Source: an uncultured Pirellulaceae bacterium (GTDB taxonomy: Bacteria > Planctomycetota > Planctomycetia > Pirellulales > Pirellulaceae). From it: a stretch of 55,865 nt of DNA. The stretch lies in NCBI GenBank assembly GCA_938010615.1, contig CALLUY010000101.1, positions 1 through 55,865 of the forward strand. The letters run 5' to 3'. Positions 7,940 to 17,213 of the stretch are shown in pieces (the stretch's first letter is position 1; every line of letters starts with the position of its first letter). The notes under the pieces were generated by a model, which worked only from the letters and a program-made list of their open reading frames with translations, ran no database searches and was not told the origin of the DNA. The translations under genes were made by a program, and so were the position numbers.

Positions 7940-10270
7940 TTAGCTCCGCACTGGCGGACCGCCAGCCGATTCAATCGTCAATTTCTGATCTACAACCGAA
8001 AGGACGAGCGTTGCATTTGAAAAGTCCGGCTGCTGAGCAAGGATTCGAGCGATACGAACACTGACTTCCTGTTCGATTGTTCGTTGCAGCGGACGAGCTC
8101 CAAGTTTCTGACTGTAACCTTGGTCCACAAGATGCTCAATCACTTCAGCGTCCCACTCGAGTTTCAGCTTTCGGCTGCTGAAACCTTCTCGTTGGGACAT
8201 CGCTCGCAGCTCAAGTTCAGCGATTTGGCAGACCGACTCGGGCGACAAAGAAGAGAAGGAAACGACTCGATCGATTCGATTGAAGAATTCTGGCCGAAAG
8301 AACTTTCGCACGCCAGCTTCAAACCCTGAATCATTGTCAGCCTGAAAGCCAACCGCCTCCTTCGTCTGCACGCCCAAATTCGAAGTCATAATAATGATCG
8401 CGCTACGGAAGTCGGTCACGCGTCCCCATTTGTCAGTCAGACGCCCTTCATCCATAACACCCATCAACACATCGAACACTTCCGAAGATGCCTTTTCGAT
8501 TTCGTCGAACAACACGATTGAAAACGGCTGCTGACGAAGCCGCTTGACCAGCTCTCCAGGCTGGCCGTTGCTTTGTATCGTCAATCGTTGCGCTGCTCCC
8601 GGACCTGAGAATTCACTCATGTCCAATCGCACAAGCCGTTCGCGGACGATCGCATTTTTTTCTTGTTCATTGGAGCAACTCGCATTGCCGAACATAAAAC
8701 GTGTCAGGGCTTTGACCGTTTCCGTTTTTCCAACCCCCGTCGGACCACAGAACAACATGACTCCGATTGGTCGGCTCGGATCATTTAGGCCAGCTTTGAA
8801 CGTTGCAATAACATCCGTCAAACTCTTGCACGGAGCTGGCTGTCCAATAATTCGATCCGCGAACCAGTCGCGAATGTCTTCGACCCGAAGGCTCACTTTG
8901 TCGCGAATCAACGACTCGGGCAATCCAGTCAAATCGACAAACGCTGACACGACTCGATCCTGATCGATCTTTGGCAATCGATCCCGTTTCGCCGTTTCGA
9001 AAAGACCTTTCCAGAAACCGACGCACTTGCCCGGAAACGTATCGTATGGCATGAATCGCTTGAACAATCTTTGGCAAAGCGGAGCTGCTTCGACTTCGAA
9101 TTCGATTCTGTGATTGCGAGTGTACTCGTGACCGAGATTGTCCAGCAGGTTTTGAGCTTTGTCTTCCGCCATCGGTTGCACTTCGAAAATCTCAAACAGG
9201 TTTTCGAAACCGGGCAACAACAAACGACACTGATCAAATTCTTCACGAGTCGCTTCGATCACGACGCGAAGTTCACGATTTTGAATGAATGGTGCCAGAA
9301 ACGAAGCGATACTTGCAGATGCGTCTTCACCGCCGCCCAAACGGCAGAGTGAATCGAGACGCTCGAAACACAAAATTCCTTGGAACTCAGCAAGCTCTTC
9401 AATGACGCTCTCCATCCGCTCTTCCCACTCGCCGAGGTATCGCATACCAGCGACGATCCGGTCGGCACTGCACATCCAAACGGCCGGCGTTCTGGACTTG
9501 ATCGATTCTGTTTCGGATTCAGGATTCTTTTTCGCGAAATCGCGGCGCGCGGCATGCAAGTTACGAGCAGCCGCTGCCAAAATCGTTGACTTACCAACGC
9601 CTCGCGGACCAACGATCAGCGTATTACCGCGCTCCTGTCGCAAGCGACGATGCATGTAGCCAACTTCAGCATCACGGTTGATCGGAGCTGCAAATTGCTT
9701 TTTTGAGTGACGTCCAGTCAGAGGATTGGCGACGGTTTCTAGGTTATCGCAATCGCACGTCCATTGCGTGTCCTTTCTTTCTCCGAGCTTCACGTTGATC
9801 GTATCCACCATCAGGTCGCTTGCTGGCAAACACGCAGCAAGCGTCGATTGGGCACATCCGTTGAGCTTGGACTGGATCTCTTCGCGAGCGATTTCACGAA
9901 AGTCAGTTTCCGAATCACAATGAAATGAAAGTTCCAGTGTGGGAGCATTACAAACGATCGTTCCATCCTCACGTTTGCCCCAAACACACGGGACCGTCAC
10001 ATAAGTTTGCTCGCTCGAAAGATGCCGTCGCTCTAGAAACTTTTCGGACGTGCGAATCGCGACTTTGATCAACTCAATTTGGGGCTCATCAAAGTCCGCT
10101 TCGCTAACGAATGTGTTTTCTGAATGCCAAAGCAACGCCGACTTGATTTGTTGGATGCACTTTTTAAGATCACGATCGGCCGCGCAAACCGATTCGCCAC
10201 TAACGGTGTGTGCGTAGTACGTATCCTGTGCGTCCTTCCACCAGACGATTGGGAATTTTTGGTATGTCAT
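7940..10270 (-). CDS. Divergent Clp/Hsp100-like double AAA+ ATPase, third gene of triplet
   Basis: The 776-residue protein has a roughly 200-residue N-terminal region unlike Clp_N. D1 follows with Walker A GPRGVGKST (221-229), ClpB-type pore loop GMRYLGEWEER (275-285) and Walker B ILCFERLDSL (299-308). D2 is ClpA/B type, with Walker A GPTGVGKT (509-516), Walker B SIVLFDEIEKA (584-594), sensor 1 MTSNLG (628-633), arginine finger region FFRPEFFNRID (657-667) and sensor 2 GAR (724-726). There is no ClpB middle coiled coil, no ClpX zinc finger and no C-terminal extension. The D2 pore loop lacks the usual GYVG, having SNGQPG instead. Its ATG overlaps the TAA of the upstream gene by one base (TAATG), implying coupled translation. 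Protein remodelling by ATP hydrolysis is inferred from the family; the substrate is unknown. Confidence 0.85.
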   Translation of the reverse strand: MTYQKFPIVWWKDAQDTYYAHTVSGESVCAADRDLKKCIQQIKSALLWHSENTFVSEADFDEPQIELIKVAIRTSEKFLERRHLSSEQTYVTVPCVWGKREDGTIVCNAPTLELSFHCDSETDFREIAREEIQSKLNGCAQSTLAACLPASDLMVDTINVKLGERKDTQWTCDCDNLETVANPLTGRHSKKQFAAPINRDAEVGYMHRRLRQERGNTLIVGPRGVGKSTILAAAARNLHAARRDFAKKNPESETESIKSRTPAVWMCSADRIVAGMRYLGEWEERMESVIEELAEFQGILCFERLDSLCRLGGGEDASASIASFLAPFIQNRELRVVIEATREEFDQCRLLLPGFENLFEIFEVQPMAEDKAQNLLDNLGHEYTRNHRIEFEVEAAPLCQRLFKRFMPYDTFPGKCVGFWKGLFETAKRDRLPKIDQDRVVSAFVDLTGLPESLIRDKVSLRVEDIRDWFADRIIGQPAPCKSLTDVIATFKAGLNDPSRPIGVMLFCGPTGVGKTETVKALTRFMFGNASCSNEQEKNAIVRERLVRLDMSEFSGPGAAQRLTIQSNGQPGELVKRLRQQPFSIVLFDEIEKASSEVFDVLMGVMDEGRLTDKWGRVTDFRSAIIIMTSNLGVQTKEAVGFQADNDSGFEAGVRKFFRPEFFNRIDRVVSFSSLSPESVCQIAELELRAMSQREGFSSRKLKLEWDAEVIEHLVDQGYSQKLGARPLQRTIEQEVSVRIARILAQQPDFSNATLVLSVVDQKLTIESAGGPPVRS

Positions 10271-13200
10271 TAGTTCCCTTTCTGGTTGAATTCATGAGGC
10301 AACGGCAAGCCGCTTTGGATCAACCTCAATAGCCGTTCACCCTGCGAACTTCTTGAACTCGTTTGCCCGGTGCGAAAATCGAAGGAAGTATTACCCCAGA
10401 ACCGAAGCACTTTGTGCGGCTTATCAGATTCAATCGCTTCACAGGAAAAGGATTCTACTTGCGAATCAATCGACATGATCGCGTCCTTGAGCACTTGGAA
10501 ATCAGGATCATCGACGGCAACGAATCCGGTCTCATCGAGCCTTAGCTTGCCGTCCGTCTGACAGTCGATGCTATAGCCAGTTTCATTTGGAAGCGTCGCC
10601 GACACACAGCTTCCCGCTACGTGCATCAGTCGTACCGAACGCCCACCGATGTTGACATCCCTGCAACGCCAGTCGAACCCCATTTTTCGAAATGCCAATT
10701 CGTGATAGCCATAATTAAGCGTCTCCGCCTCCGGGAAGCGGCTATCATCTACGCCATTGGTAAATTTAGAATCGCGAGAGCTTTTGAAAAACAGAATCGC
10801 CTCGGATTCGTTCGACTCCGCCATGGCCTGAAGAACTCGACAGGCACGGACGAGTTGATTAGCCAACGAGTCCGAGGATCCATCGTCCCCTAGGCCTCCA
10901 GCGTCACGCAAGAATTGATGGATATCACTGATCGAAGCAACGTCTTGCAGAAAGGTTCGCGATTGATTGCCGTGTTTTTCACGATCCGCCACCGAACGTC
11001 GAGACTGTCCGATCGGCATCGCCGGCAAGGGAGCGTCAGCTTTCGCATCGGCAGCGTCGCGAATGCGATTGATCGCCTGTTCAATCTGATTGGCGTCTTC
11101 AACGAGTGTAAAATAGCGTAGCAATTCCGGGCTCATTCCGCTTCCAGAAATTTCGCCGGGCGGACGTTCCGGAAAGTGCTCCGTGCGAACGCGATCAAGA
11201 AAGGCACTCGCCATCTCGGCGAGTTCTTCCAGCGAATCGTAGACAGGTTGATCAGTTGGCTCAACGTTCTCCAGTGGCAACACGTTGATCGAAAGCTCAT
11301 CTGCAGCTTTCACATTTCCTTTTTTCTCGACCGAAATCAACGTTGGTGTTTCACTTCGAATCGCCGACAGTTCGGCAGCGACCGGATGCGTGAAGTGCTG
11401 TTCAATGGCTCGCTTGAGCCCACGAGCTCCCATCGCCTGATCGTATCCAACATCCACGATGTCAGAAATCAATGCCGCATCAACATTCAAGATGCAACGC
11501 CGTCGCATCAAACCCTCCCGCGACACGACTTGGCTCATCAGACGCTGCGCGATGGTCGCGATCTGTTCCCGATCAAGGTGATGGAACGGAACAACGCGGT
11601 CGATCCGATTGAAAAATTCTGGCCGAAAGAACTTCTCCGCCGCTGCAATATAGTGTCGCTGATCGTCGCCCGGAACAAAGCCAACCGTCTGGCCGGCTCG
11701 CTGAGCTCCGAGGTTCGATGTCATCACGATAACCGTATTGCCGAAGTCCGTTGTCCGGCCAATCGCATCGGTCAGTCGGCCTTCACCGATAACTTGCAAC
11801 AACACGTCGAATACATCCGGATGAGCTTTCTCAATTTCGTCGAACAAGATGACGCTGTAGGGGCGATGCCGAATCGCGCTCGTTAGCAATCCTTCTGGTT
11901 GATCAAACGTGCCGACCAATCGTGCAGCACTGTAACCCGTTTTGAATTCGTTCAAATCAAACCGGACCATCTTCGATGCATCGTCGAAGAGATATTTAGC
12001 TAGCGCCTTCGCCGTTTCTGTTTTGCCAACACCCGTCGGTCCGGTGAACAACATCGTCATGATCGGCTTGCCTTCGGGTGAAAGGCGAGCTTTCTCTGTC
12101 ATCACAAGATCAACGCAGGCACTAACGGCAGCCTTCTGCCCCACGATCATGCCTTCAAGTTCTTCGACGACATCCTTTCGATCGAGTGTTTTCTGATCGT
12201 CAACCATCGGCAATCGGATTCCACAAGTCGACGCCATCTCTTCGAGCACGTTGGTTCGACCAATCGGACGACGGTTAAACTTGACGCCAATCTGCTTCAA
12301 AAATCGCACTGCCTTGCCGGGAAAACGAAGTGATCCGCCATACTGTCGCTGGAGTTGAATCACAGTCGGCAACGCGTCCGGATCGAACCAGACTTTGTGC
12401 TGACTTTCAACGTTTCGACTGGTTTGAATACAAACCCGAAGCGTTTCGTCTTCGCTCATCTCGTCGACATGCATCACGTGAAACAGGTCGGCGAAACTCC
12501 TATCAAGGTTCAGCAACTGTTCGTAGCCTCCCGTCGTGCACTCGGCCAGAAATCGGACGCTGCGTTGCTGCAACGGTTTGCGAAGCAGATCAGCCACACA
12601 GAGGTTTGAGCAAGAACTTTTGCCGGCTCGAAAAAGTCCGATCAGATCGTCGAAGTACAGTATGTGCTTCTTTTCGGCTGCCGTTTTGAGAATCGCATGC
12701 ACACGCTGCTCCCACTGCCCGACGTACGACATCCCAGAAATCAAACGCTGCGGAGCCAGCAACCAGACGTTCTTTTTGTTGGCATTGTTCTTTTGTTCTT
12801 TGCCTTTCTCGAGCGATTCTTGCTGCTGCTTTTCGACGCGGCGAGAGACGACTTCATGGATCAGTGTCGTTTTACCAACCAGCGAATCGCCAACCAACAG
12901 CACCGGTCGTTGGTCGGGCAGTTCCAGCAATCGCTGAAGCGCATCGGCTTCTTTGTCTCGCAGGTAGGCCCGGTCGAGGTCATCTGGATAGAGCCAATCG
13001 AGACATCGTCCCACACGCGGCAGTTCTGATTCCCCGCTGACCGTTTCACGCGTCCACATGGACGCCATCTTTTTCTCCATCTCGTCGCGAGATTCCTGGT
13101 TGATGTTGAGCGACACATCGATCGACGTCAGCCAACACTTGCTATCGATCGCATATCGCTCAGGCGAAACGAAGTCAGCACCATCCTCCTTCTGCCGTTC

Positions 13201-13617
13201 ACGAAACCAAGCCGTCAGGACCTCCTGAGTTCGCGACTCAAGTTCACCTTTCCCGACTTCAAACCACAGGTCGGGAATCTCTGGGCAAAACGCAATCCGG
13301 CGTCCCAGCGACTCGAACCAGACGATGAAGAACTTGCAACTACTGCGAACTTTCTTCAGATCCAATTCGACTCGACAAGTCGTATGTTGCAGTGAAGCAG
13401 GATTGAATGCCAACGGAAGCAGGTTTTTCTGATTCCAACCTTTCCCAAATTCTTCGCTGCGTTTGCGCACATTGCGAGTCAACCGTTGTACGGCCCGTTG
13501 CAGAACGATGTTCTCTGAATTGTATCCAGACGCGAACAGCAACTGCGTGCGGTACACGGTCTTGCGGGAAGCGTCGCCTTTGACGACCTTCACAAAAACT
13601 GGCAGGGAAATATCCAA
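10270..13617 (-). CDS. Clp-like double AAA+ ATPase with long C-terminal, weakly PCRF-like extension
   Basis: The 1115-residue protein has an N-terminal region of about 210 residues. D1 carries Walker A GDSLVGKTT (243-251), pore loop GMSYVGQWEQR (295-305) and Walker B ILYFDDLIGL (319-328). D2 carries GPTGVGKT (526-533), VILFDEIEKA (589-598), MTSNLG (632-637), FFRPEFFNRID (663-673) and GAR (730-732). The D2 pore loop reads TFDQPEG in place of GYVGYEEGG. After about residue 760 comes a 350-residue tail with a helical part, then a segment (about 935-1020) whose strings FRKMGFDW, GGRSV and NETGYSID fit the PCRF pattern of release factors weakly. The start is a TTG at 13617, since no other start precedes the conserved region. 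It lies 10 bases after the stop of the previous gene. Confidence 0.82.
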   Translation of the reverse strand: MDISLPVFVKVVKGDASRKTVYRTQLLFASGYNSENIVLQRAVQRLTRNVRKRSEEFGKGWNQKNLLPLAFNPASLQHTTCRVELDLKKVRSSCKFFIVWFESLGRRIAFCPEIPDLWFEVGKGELESRTQEVLTAWFRERQKEDGADFVSPERYAIDSKCWLTSIDVSLNINQESRDEMEKKMASMWTRETVSGESELPRVGRCLDWLYPDDLDRAYLRDKEADALQRLLELPDQRPVLLVGDSLVGKTTLIHEVVSRRVEKQQQESLEKGKEQKNNANKKNVWLLAPQRLISGMSYVGQWEQRVHAILKTAAEKKHILYFDDLIGLFRAGKSSCSNLCVADLLRKPLQQRSVRFLAECTTGGYEQLLNLDRSFADLFHVMHVDEMSEDETLRVCIQTSRNVESQHKVWFDPDALPTVIQLQRQYGGSLRFPGKAVRFLKQIGVKFNRRPIGRTNVLEEMASTCGIRLPMVDDQKTLDRKDVVEELEGMIVGQKAAVSACVDLVMTEKARLSPEGKPIMTMLFTGPTGVGKTETAKALAKYLFDDASKMVRFDLNEFKTGYSAARLVGTFDQPEGLLTSAIRHRPYSVILFDEIEKAHPDVFDVLLQVIGEGRLTDAIGRTTDFGNTVIVMTSNLGAQRAGQTVGFVPGDDQRHYIAAAEKFFRPEFFNRIDRVVPFHHLDREQIATIAQRLMSQVVSREGLMRRRCILNVDAALISDIVDVGYDQAMGARGLKRAIEQHFTHPVAAELSAIRSETPTLISVEKKGNVKAADELSINVLPLENVEPTDQPVYDSLEELAEMASAFLDRVRTEHFPERPPGEISGSGMSPELLRYFTLVEDANQIEQAINRIRDAADAKADAPLPAMPIGQSRRSVADREKHGNQSRTFLQDVASISDIHQFLRDAGGLGDDGSSDSLANQLVRACRVLQAMAESNESEAILFFKSSRDSKFTNGVDDSRFPEAETLNYGYHELAFRKMGFDWRCRDVNIGGRSVRLMHVAGSCVSATLPNETGYSIDCQTDGKLRLDETGFVAVDDPDFQVLKDAIMSIDSQVESFSCEAIESDKPHKVLRFWGNTSFDFRTGQTSSRSSQGERLLRLIQSGLPLPHEFNQKGN

Positions 13618-13627
13618 AGACTCTGTT

Positions 13628-16600
13628 TTACTCCATGAATTTGTTTAGATGATATTCAAGCGCTTTCTCGGCGCAACCGCGGACCATGTCGCCGATGTTC
13701 GCGAAGTCCAATTCTCTGACGTGCCCGAATCCAACATCCGCGACGACTTCACGTGGAATGTCGTAGACGCGTTGCTTGACCGCCAACTGATCGAAGGGAC
13801 CGAGCGTCAGAATTTCATCAGAGATCCTATGCTCGGCAAGCTTTTCCCCAACCACTTCCACGAAAGCGTCACGCGTTTTAACGTTCCTGAATTGGTGGCG
13901 ACCTGCCTCATAGCCAAACATCGGAAACGCGGCGGGACCGGTGACTTCCAACGCGACGCCAAGCAATGGACCATGCTTTTCATCAAAAAGTTCACCGATG
14001 GGCTTTCGGTACAGATCGGCTCGCCAAACATATCCCCCGTCTTCCGTTTGCATCCCGTACAACCTTTCGGACTTCTTGTTCAGCTCAATCTTTCGATCAT
14101 ATCGAAATATCGAATAGCAATTTGCGGCGAGGCCTTTCGATTTGGCAAACTCCAAATAGCCTTTGACCAATCCGCGTCGGATATCGTCATGCCGCGTCCA
14201 GATGAAAACAGCGGCACGATTCGCTGCACCGGAATGGAACAGGAAGTTCTTGAAAATCGCTTCTTTGACTTCCGCTTCAAGTTGGTTGTTCCGCTCCCAA
14301 TTTTGTCCTTTGGATACATCCTGTTTCGCGTAATACTCCAGCAGACACTCTTCCTCGAATTGATTGCATTGATCAAAGAGCTTGTCCGCCATGTCGATAT
14401 AGAAACGTTGGTTCTCGATTTGGGGCTCGCGTTCGAGGATCGCGGCTTGTAACGAGTTTACGAACGTTTGGTCCACGTTTTTCTTCTTCAGTAGTTTCCG
14501 GACCTTTCGATGGTCACGTTGGTTCGCCTGAATCAGACGAAACATTTCATTGCGAAGACCAACCATCACGTCACCTTTGCTCAACCGTTGAGCCTGTCGA
14601 CGCACGTTTTGAATCTCTGTGATCAACTTTCGCGAAGATCGAATCTCGTTGCCGCCAGCCTCAACGCCCTTCGCTTCAATTCGTATCGTCTGCGATGAAG
14701 CTTCCTTATTGAGTGCCACATCAACGGCAACATTCTGCTCGCGAGAATAGTTGGCGAGCTTATCTGACAATGGAACGGTGACGCAATCGTGAATCAACCG
14801 TTGAATCGGACGCGCACCGTATCGAAGATCCATCGAACTCTGCGCCAGCCAACGAGCCACCTCTTCGTTGACGTTGAGCACGATAGGGCGATACCAGATC
14901 CCTTCGCGCTTTTTGAGTTTTTCAATTTCGCGAACAACGATTTTCTCTATCGTTTCCATCCGCAGGGGACGAAACGGAACAATGCGATCAAGACGATTGA
15001 ACAGTTCAGGTCGCAGATTCTTCCTGACTTCATCGACAAAATGATCTTCGTAGCGACGATCGTTCGTGGCCTGATCCGATTCTGCGCCGCTGAATCCAAA
15101 CGATACGGGCTTGAACTGCTCAGCACCCAAGTTGGAGGTAATCACGATGATCGTGGTTGAGAAATCGGTAGTCCGTCCCTGCCCATCGGTGAGCCGCCCT
15201 TCGCCGAGCACCTGCAACAATAGATCAAAGAAAGCAGGGTGAGCTTTTTCGAATTCATCAAACAGAACGACAGAAAAAGGATGCTGTTTGACTTTCCCTG
15301 TCAGCATTCCTTCCTTCTCTCCCGTGCCACCGATCAGGCGCTGGACACTAAGTTGATCCGCGAACTCGCTCATGTCGAACCTCAGCAAACGTCGCTGCGA
15401 ACCAAACATGAACTCCGCCAGCGATTTCGCCATTTCAGTTTTGCCGACTCCCGTCGGGCCGATGAACATCAACGATGCGATCGGTTTTCCCGGCGGCGAG
15501 AGGCCAGATTTAATGGTCGCAATCAAGTTGGTGACGGTATCCACAGGAACCGGCTGTCCGATGACTCGCTCGCGAAACCAATCTTCCATTGCCGCGAGGT
15601 CCAGACGTTCATTTCGACTGAGCAAGAAAAATGGCAAGCCAGTTTGCACCGAAAATGCTCGTCCTACGAAATCGGCGTCGATCGCAACCTGATACTCCGG
15701 ATCGCCGGACTGTTCGAAGTCATGCCACGCATCCTCAACCAGACGCTGCAAAAATTGAATCGGCCGGCCGGGGTTGGCCGAATAGGTCGCGTATCGTTGG
15801 TGCAGCCAGTAAACCGCATCGAGCGCCTCAGGATTTGCTGTGACGGCATGGTCATTGTTTGGCAGATTCCCCAACAGGTGGTTCAACACCGAACCGAAAA
15901 TCTTCTTTTGCAGTTCGGAGTCTGGTCGCTCAACACGCATTGTCGTTAGCGATTCCAGTAGCTGCGGATCGCGTGCTTCAATGATGACCAGCTGTTCTGG
16001 AGTGCACTCGACGATGATCTGCAAGTTGCCTCGCTGCACATGAGTCTGCATCCACGAAGCGATGCTCTGCACTTGTCCCGATGACTTGCCAGTTTCCAGA
16101 AGTTCCAGCAAGTTTCCAACGTGAAGAATACCGTCGCGTTGTTTCAACTCTTCGGTGATCTTTTGGCAACGCTCCTGCCATTGGCCGAATCCACTCATGC
16201 CGGCCACAATCCGCGAACCGCTCGTTTCCCAAAATTCAAACGGCTCGAAACCAAACTGTTCCTTTCGCAACGCAAGCTCTTGAACCATCTTTGTTTTCCC
16301 GACACCCGTCGGACCGACCAGCAGCACGCTGTGTCGGTTTGGTTCGGCCAGCCACTGAGCCAGCTTTTCGATTCGGTCGTCAATATGGAAGGCGGGAATA
16401 TCGCTTTGCGCTTTTTCCGTTTTGCGATTCTTTTTTGGCTTTCGATCAAGACGAATGGCGACTTCGGGTAGTTCGCGTTTTTCGTTTTCGTTCGGTTCCT
16501 CTTTGGCGACATCACGAGCCGACGGCAAACAGACTTCCAGATTCGATTCGACAACCTTGAACGGCCCGAAGTTCTGCAAGTAAGCCAAATGACGCACTCC

Positions 16601-17059
16601 AACGAGTCGACGTGTCCGCTGCAAACAACTTTTGATTTCTTTCCTGACTTGCCCAACGAATTTCGGATCGACTTTGCCTTGCTGGGTGACCGTCAGATCC
16701 AGCGACGGAACGTAGGCTCTGACCAGTTCGGCAGAATGCTGCCACGCAACGTAGCGCATCTCGAAGCGCACCGGATTGATCCAGCATCGCTTGGCAATTA
16801 CTTTCTCGCTCGGTTCGAGTTCGATTGAAAGCGAATTCACGGCCAGTTCACTGGGCAAAACTCGCTTGGAAAAGTTTTCAAGATCGGTCGATTCGCTGAT
16901 CTCAATCAAACGCTGATCAAACTGATCCGATTCGGCGTTGTCCGAAAGGCGGTTGATCTCAGGGTAGAGGAGAGCTCGCATCCAAACGAATTCGTCTCCA
17001 AGTTCTTGGCAAAGCTTGAAAATTTTGTGTTGGAATATGTGCATGGGGAAGAGGAGCAT
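13628..17059 (-). CDS. Clp-like double AAA+ ATPase fused to coiled coil and PCRF-like domain
   Basis: First gene of the triplet, 1143 residues. An N-terminal region (1-220) is followed by D1 with Walker A GPTGVGKT (249-256), pore-loop equivalent GMSGFGQWQER and a Walker B that has lost its acidic pair (ILHVGNLLEL, 311-320). D2 is intact: GPTGVGKT (534-541), VVLFDEFEKA (597-606), ITSNLG (640-645), NLRPELFNRLD (681-691), GAR (748-750). Residues 805-930 are highly charged and helical. Residues 936-1070 align by eye with the PCRF domain of RF1/RF2: SGAANRAAVFIW for the GxGGxEAxxF region, KGYLEFAKSKGL for MYxRYAExxGW, and LEVTGPAAF...YEAGRHQFRN for IxGxxAYxxLKxExGVHRVQR. No GGQ follows. ATG 17059 is used; Met6 is an alternative. 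Probably cytoplasmic. The function is unknown. Confidence 0.83.
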   Translation of the reverse strand: MLLFPMHIFQHKIFKLCQELGDEFVWMRALLYPEINRLSDNAESDQFDQRLIEISESTDLENFSKRVLPSELAVNSLSIELEPSEKVIAKRCWINPVRFEMRYVAWQHSAELVRAYVPSLDLTVTQQGKVDPKFVGQVRKEIKSCLQRTRRLVGVRHLAYLQNFGPFKVVESNLEVCLPSARDVAKEEPNENEKRELPEVAIRLDRKPKKNRKTEKAQSDIPAFHIDDRIEKLAQWLAEPNRHSVLLVGPTGVGKTKMVQELALRKEQFGFEPFEFWETSGSRIVAGMSGFGQWQERCQKITEELKQRDGILHVGNLLELLETGKSSGQVQSIASWMQTHVQRGNLQIIVECTPEQLVIIEARDPQLLESLTTMRVERPDSELQKKIFGSVLNHLLGNLPNNDHAVTANPEALDAVYWLHQRYATYSANPGRPIQFLQRLVEDAWHDFEQSGDPEYQVAIDADFVGRAFSVQTGLPFFLLSRNERLDLAAMEDWFRERVIGQPVPVDTVTNLIATIKSGLSPPGKPIASLMFIGPTGVGKTEMAKSLAEFMFGSQRRLLRFDMSEFADQLSVQRLIGGTGEKEGMLTGKVKQHPFSVVLFDEFEKAHPAFFDLLLQVLGEGRLTDGQGRTTDFSTTIIVITSNLGAEQFKPVSFGFSGAESDQATNDRRYEDHFVDEVRKNLRPELFNRLDRIVPFRPLRMETIEKIVVREIEKLKKREGIWYRPIVLNVNEEVARWLAQSSMDLRYGARPIQRLIHDCVTVPLSDKLANYSREQNVAVDVALNKEASSQTIRIEAKGVEAGGNEIRSSRKLITEIQNVRRQAQRLSKGDVMVGLRNEMFRLIQANQRDHRKVRKLLKKKNVDQTFVNSLQAAILEREPQIENQRFYIDMADKLFDQCNQFEEECLLEYYAKQDVSKGQNWERNNQLEAEVKEAIFKNFLFHSGAANRAAVFIWTRHDDIRRGLVKGYLEFAKSKGLAANCYSIFRYDRKIELNKKSERLYGMQTEDGGYVWRADLYRKPIGELFDEKHGPLLGVALEVTGPAAFPMFGYEAGRHQFRNVKTRDAFVEVVGEKLAEHRISDEILTLGPFDQLAVKQRVYDIPREVVADVGFGHVRELDFANIGDMVRGCAEKALEYHLNKFME

Positions 17060-17213
17060 CCGTTCTCAGAAAGGTTCGCTGGACTGGAATCATGCCGCGA
17101 ACAGTAGAGTAGAACGAATCGCCGATTCGATTGCAAAAACTGCCCAGATTGAGCCAACCCGTGACGACAGTTCTGTCATTCAGAGAGTTATGCAAGTTCA
17201 TACTGGCAATCAC

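Noticed and set aside
13649..14452. 267-codon plus-strand frame opposite the Clp-like gene
   Set aside because: Antisense shadow of the release-factor-like tail; the minus-strand frame has continuous domain structure.
13628..17059. Genuine peptide-chain release factor
   Set aside because: No GGQ motif or codon-recognition tripeptide region is visible; only the PCRF-like part is present, and it is fused to AAA+ modules.
7940..17059. Ordinary ClpB or type VI secretion ClpV genes
   Set aside because: No Clp_N repeats, no middle coiled coil, no GYVG in D2 and no T6SS genes nearby.
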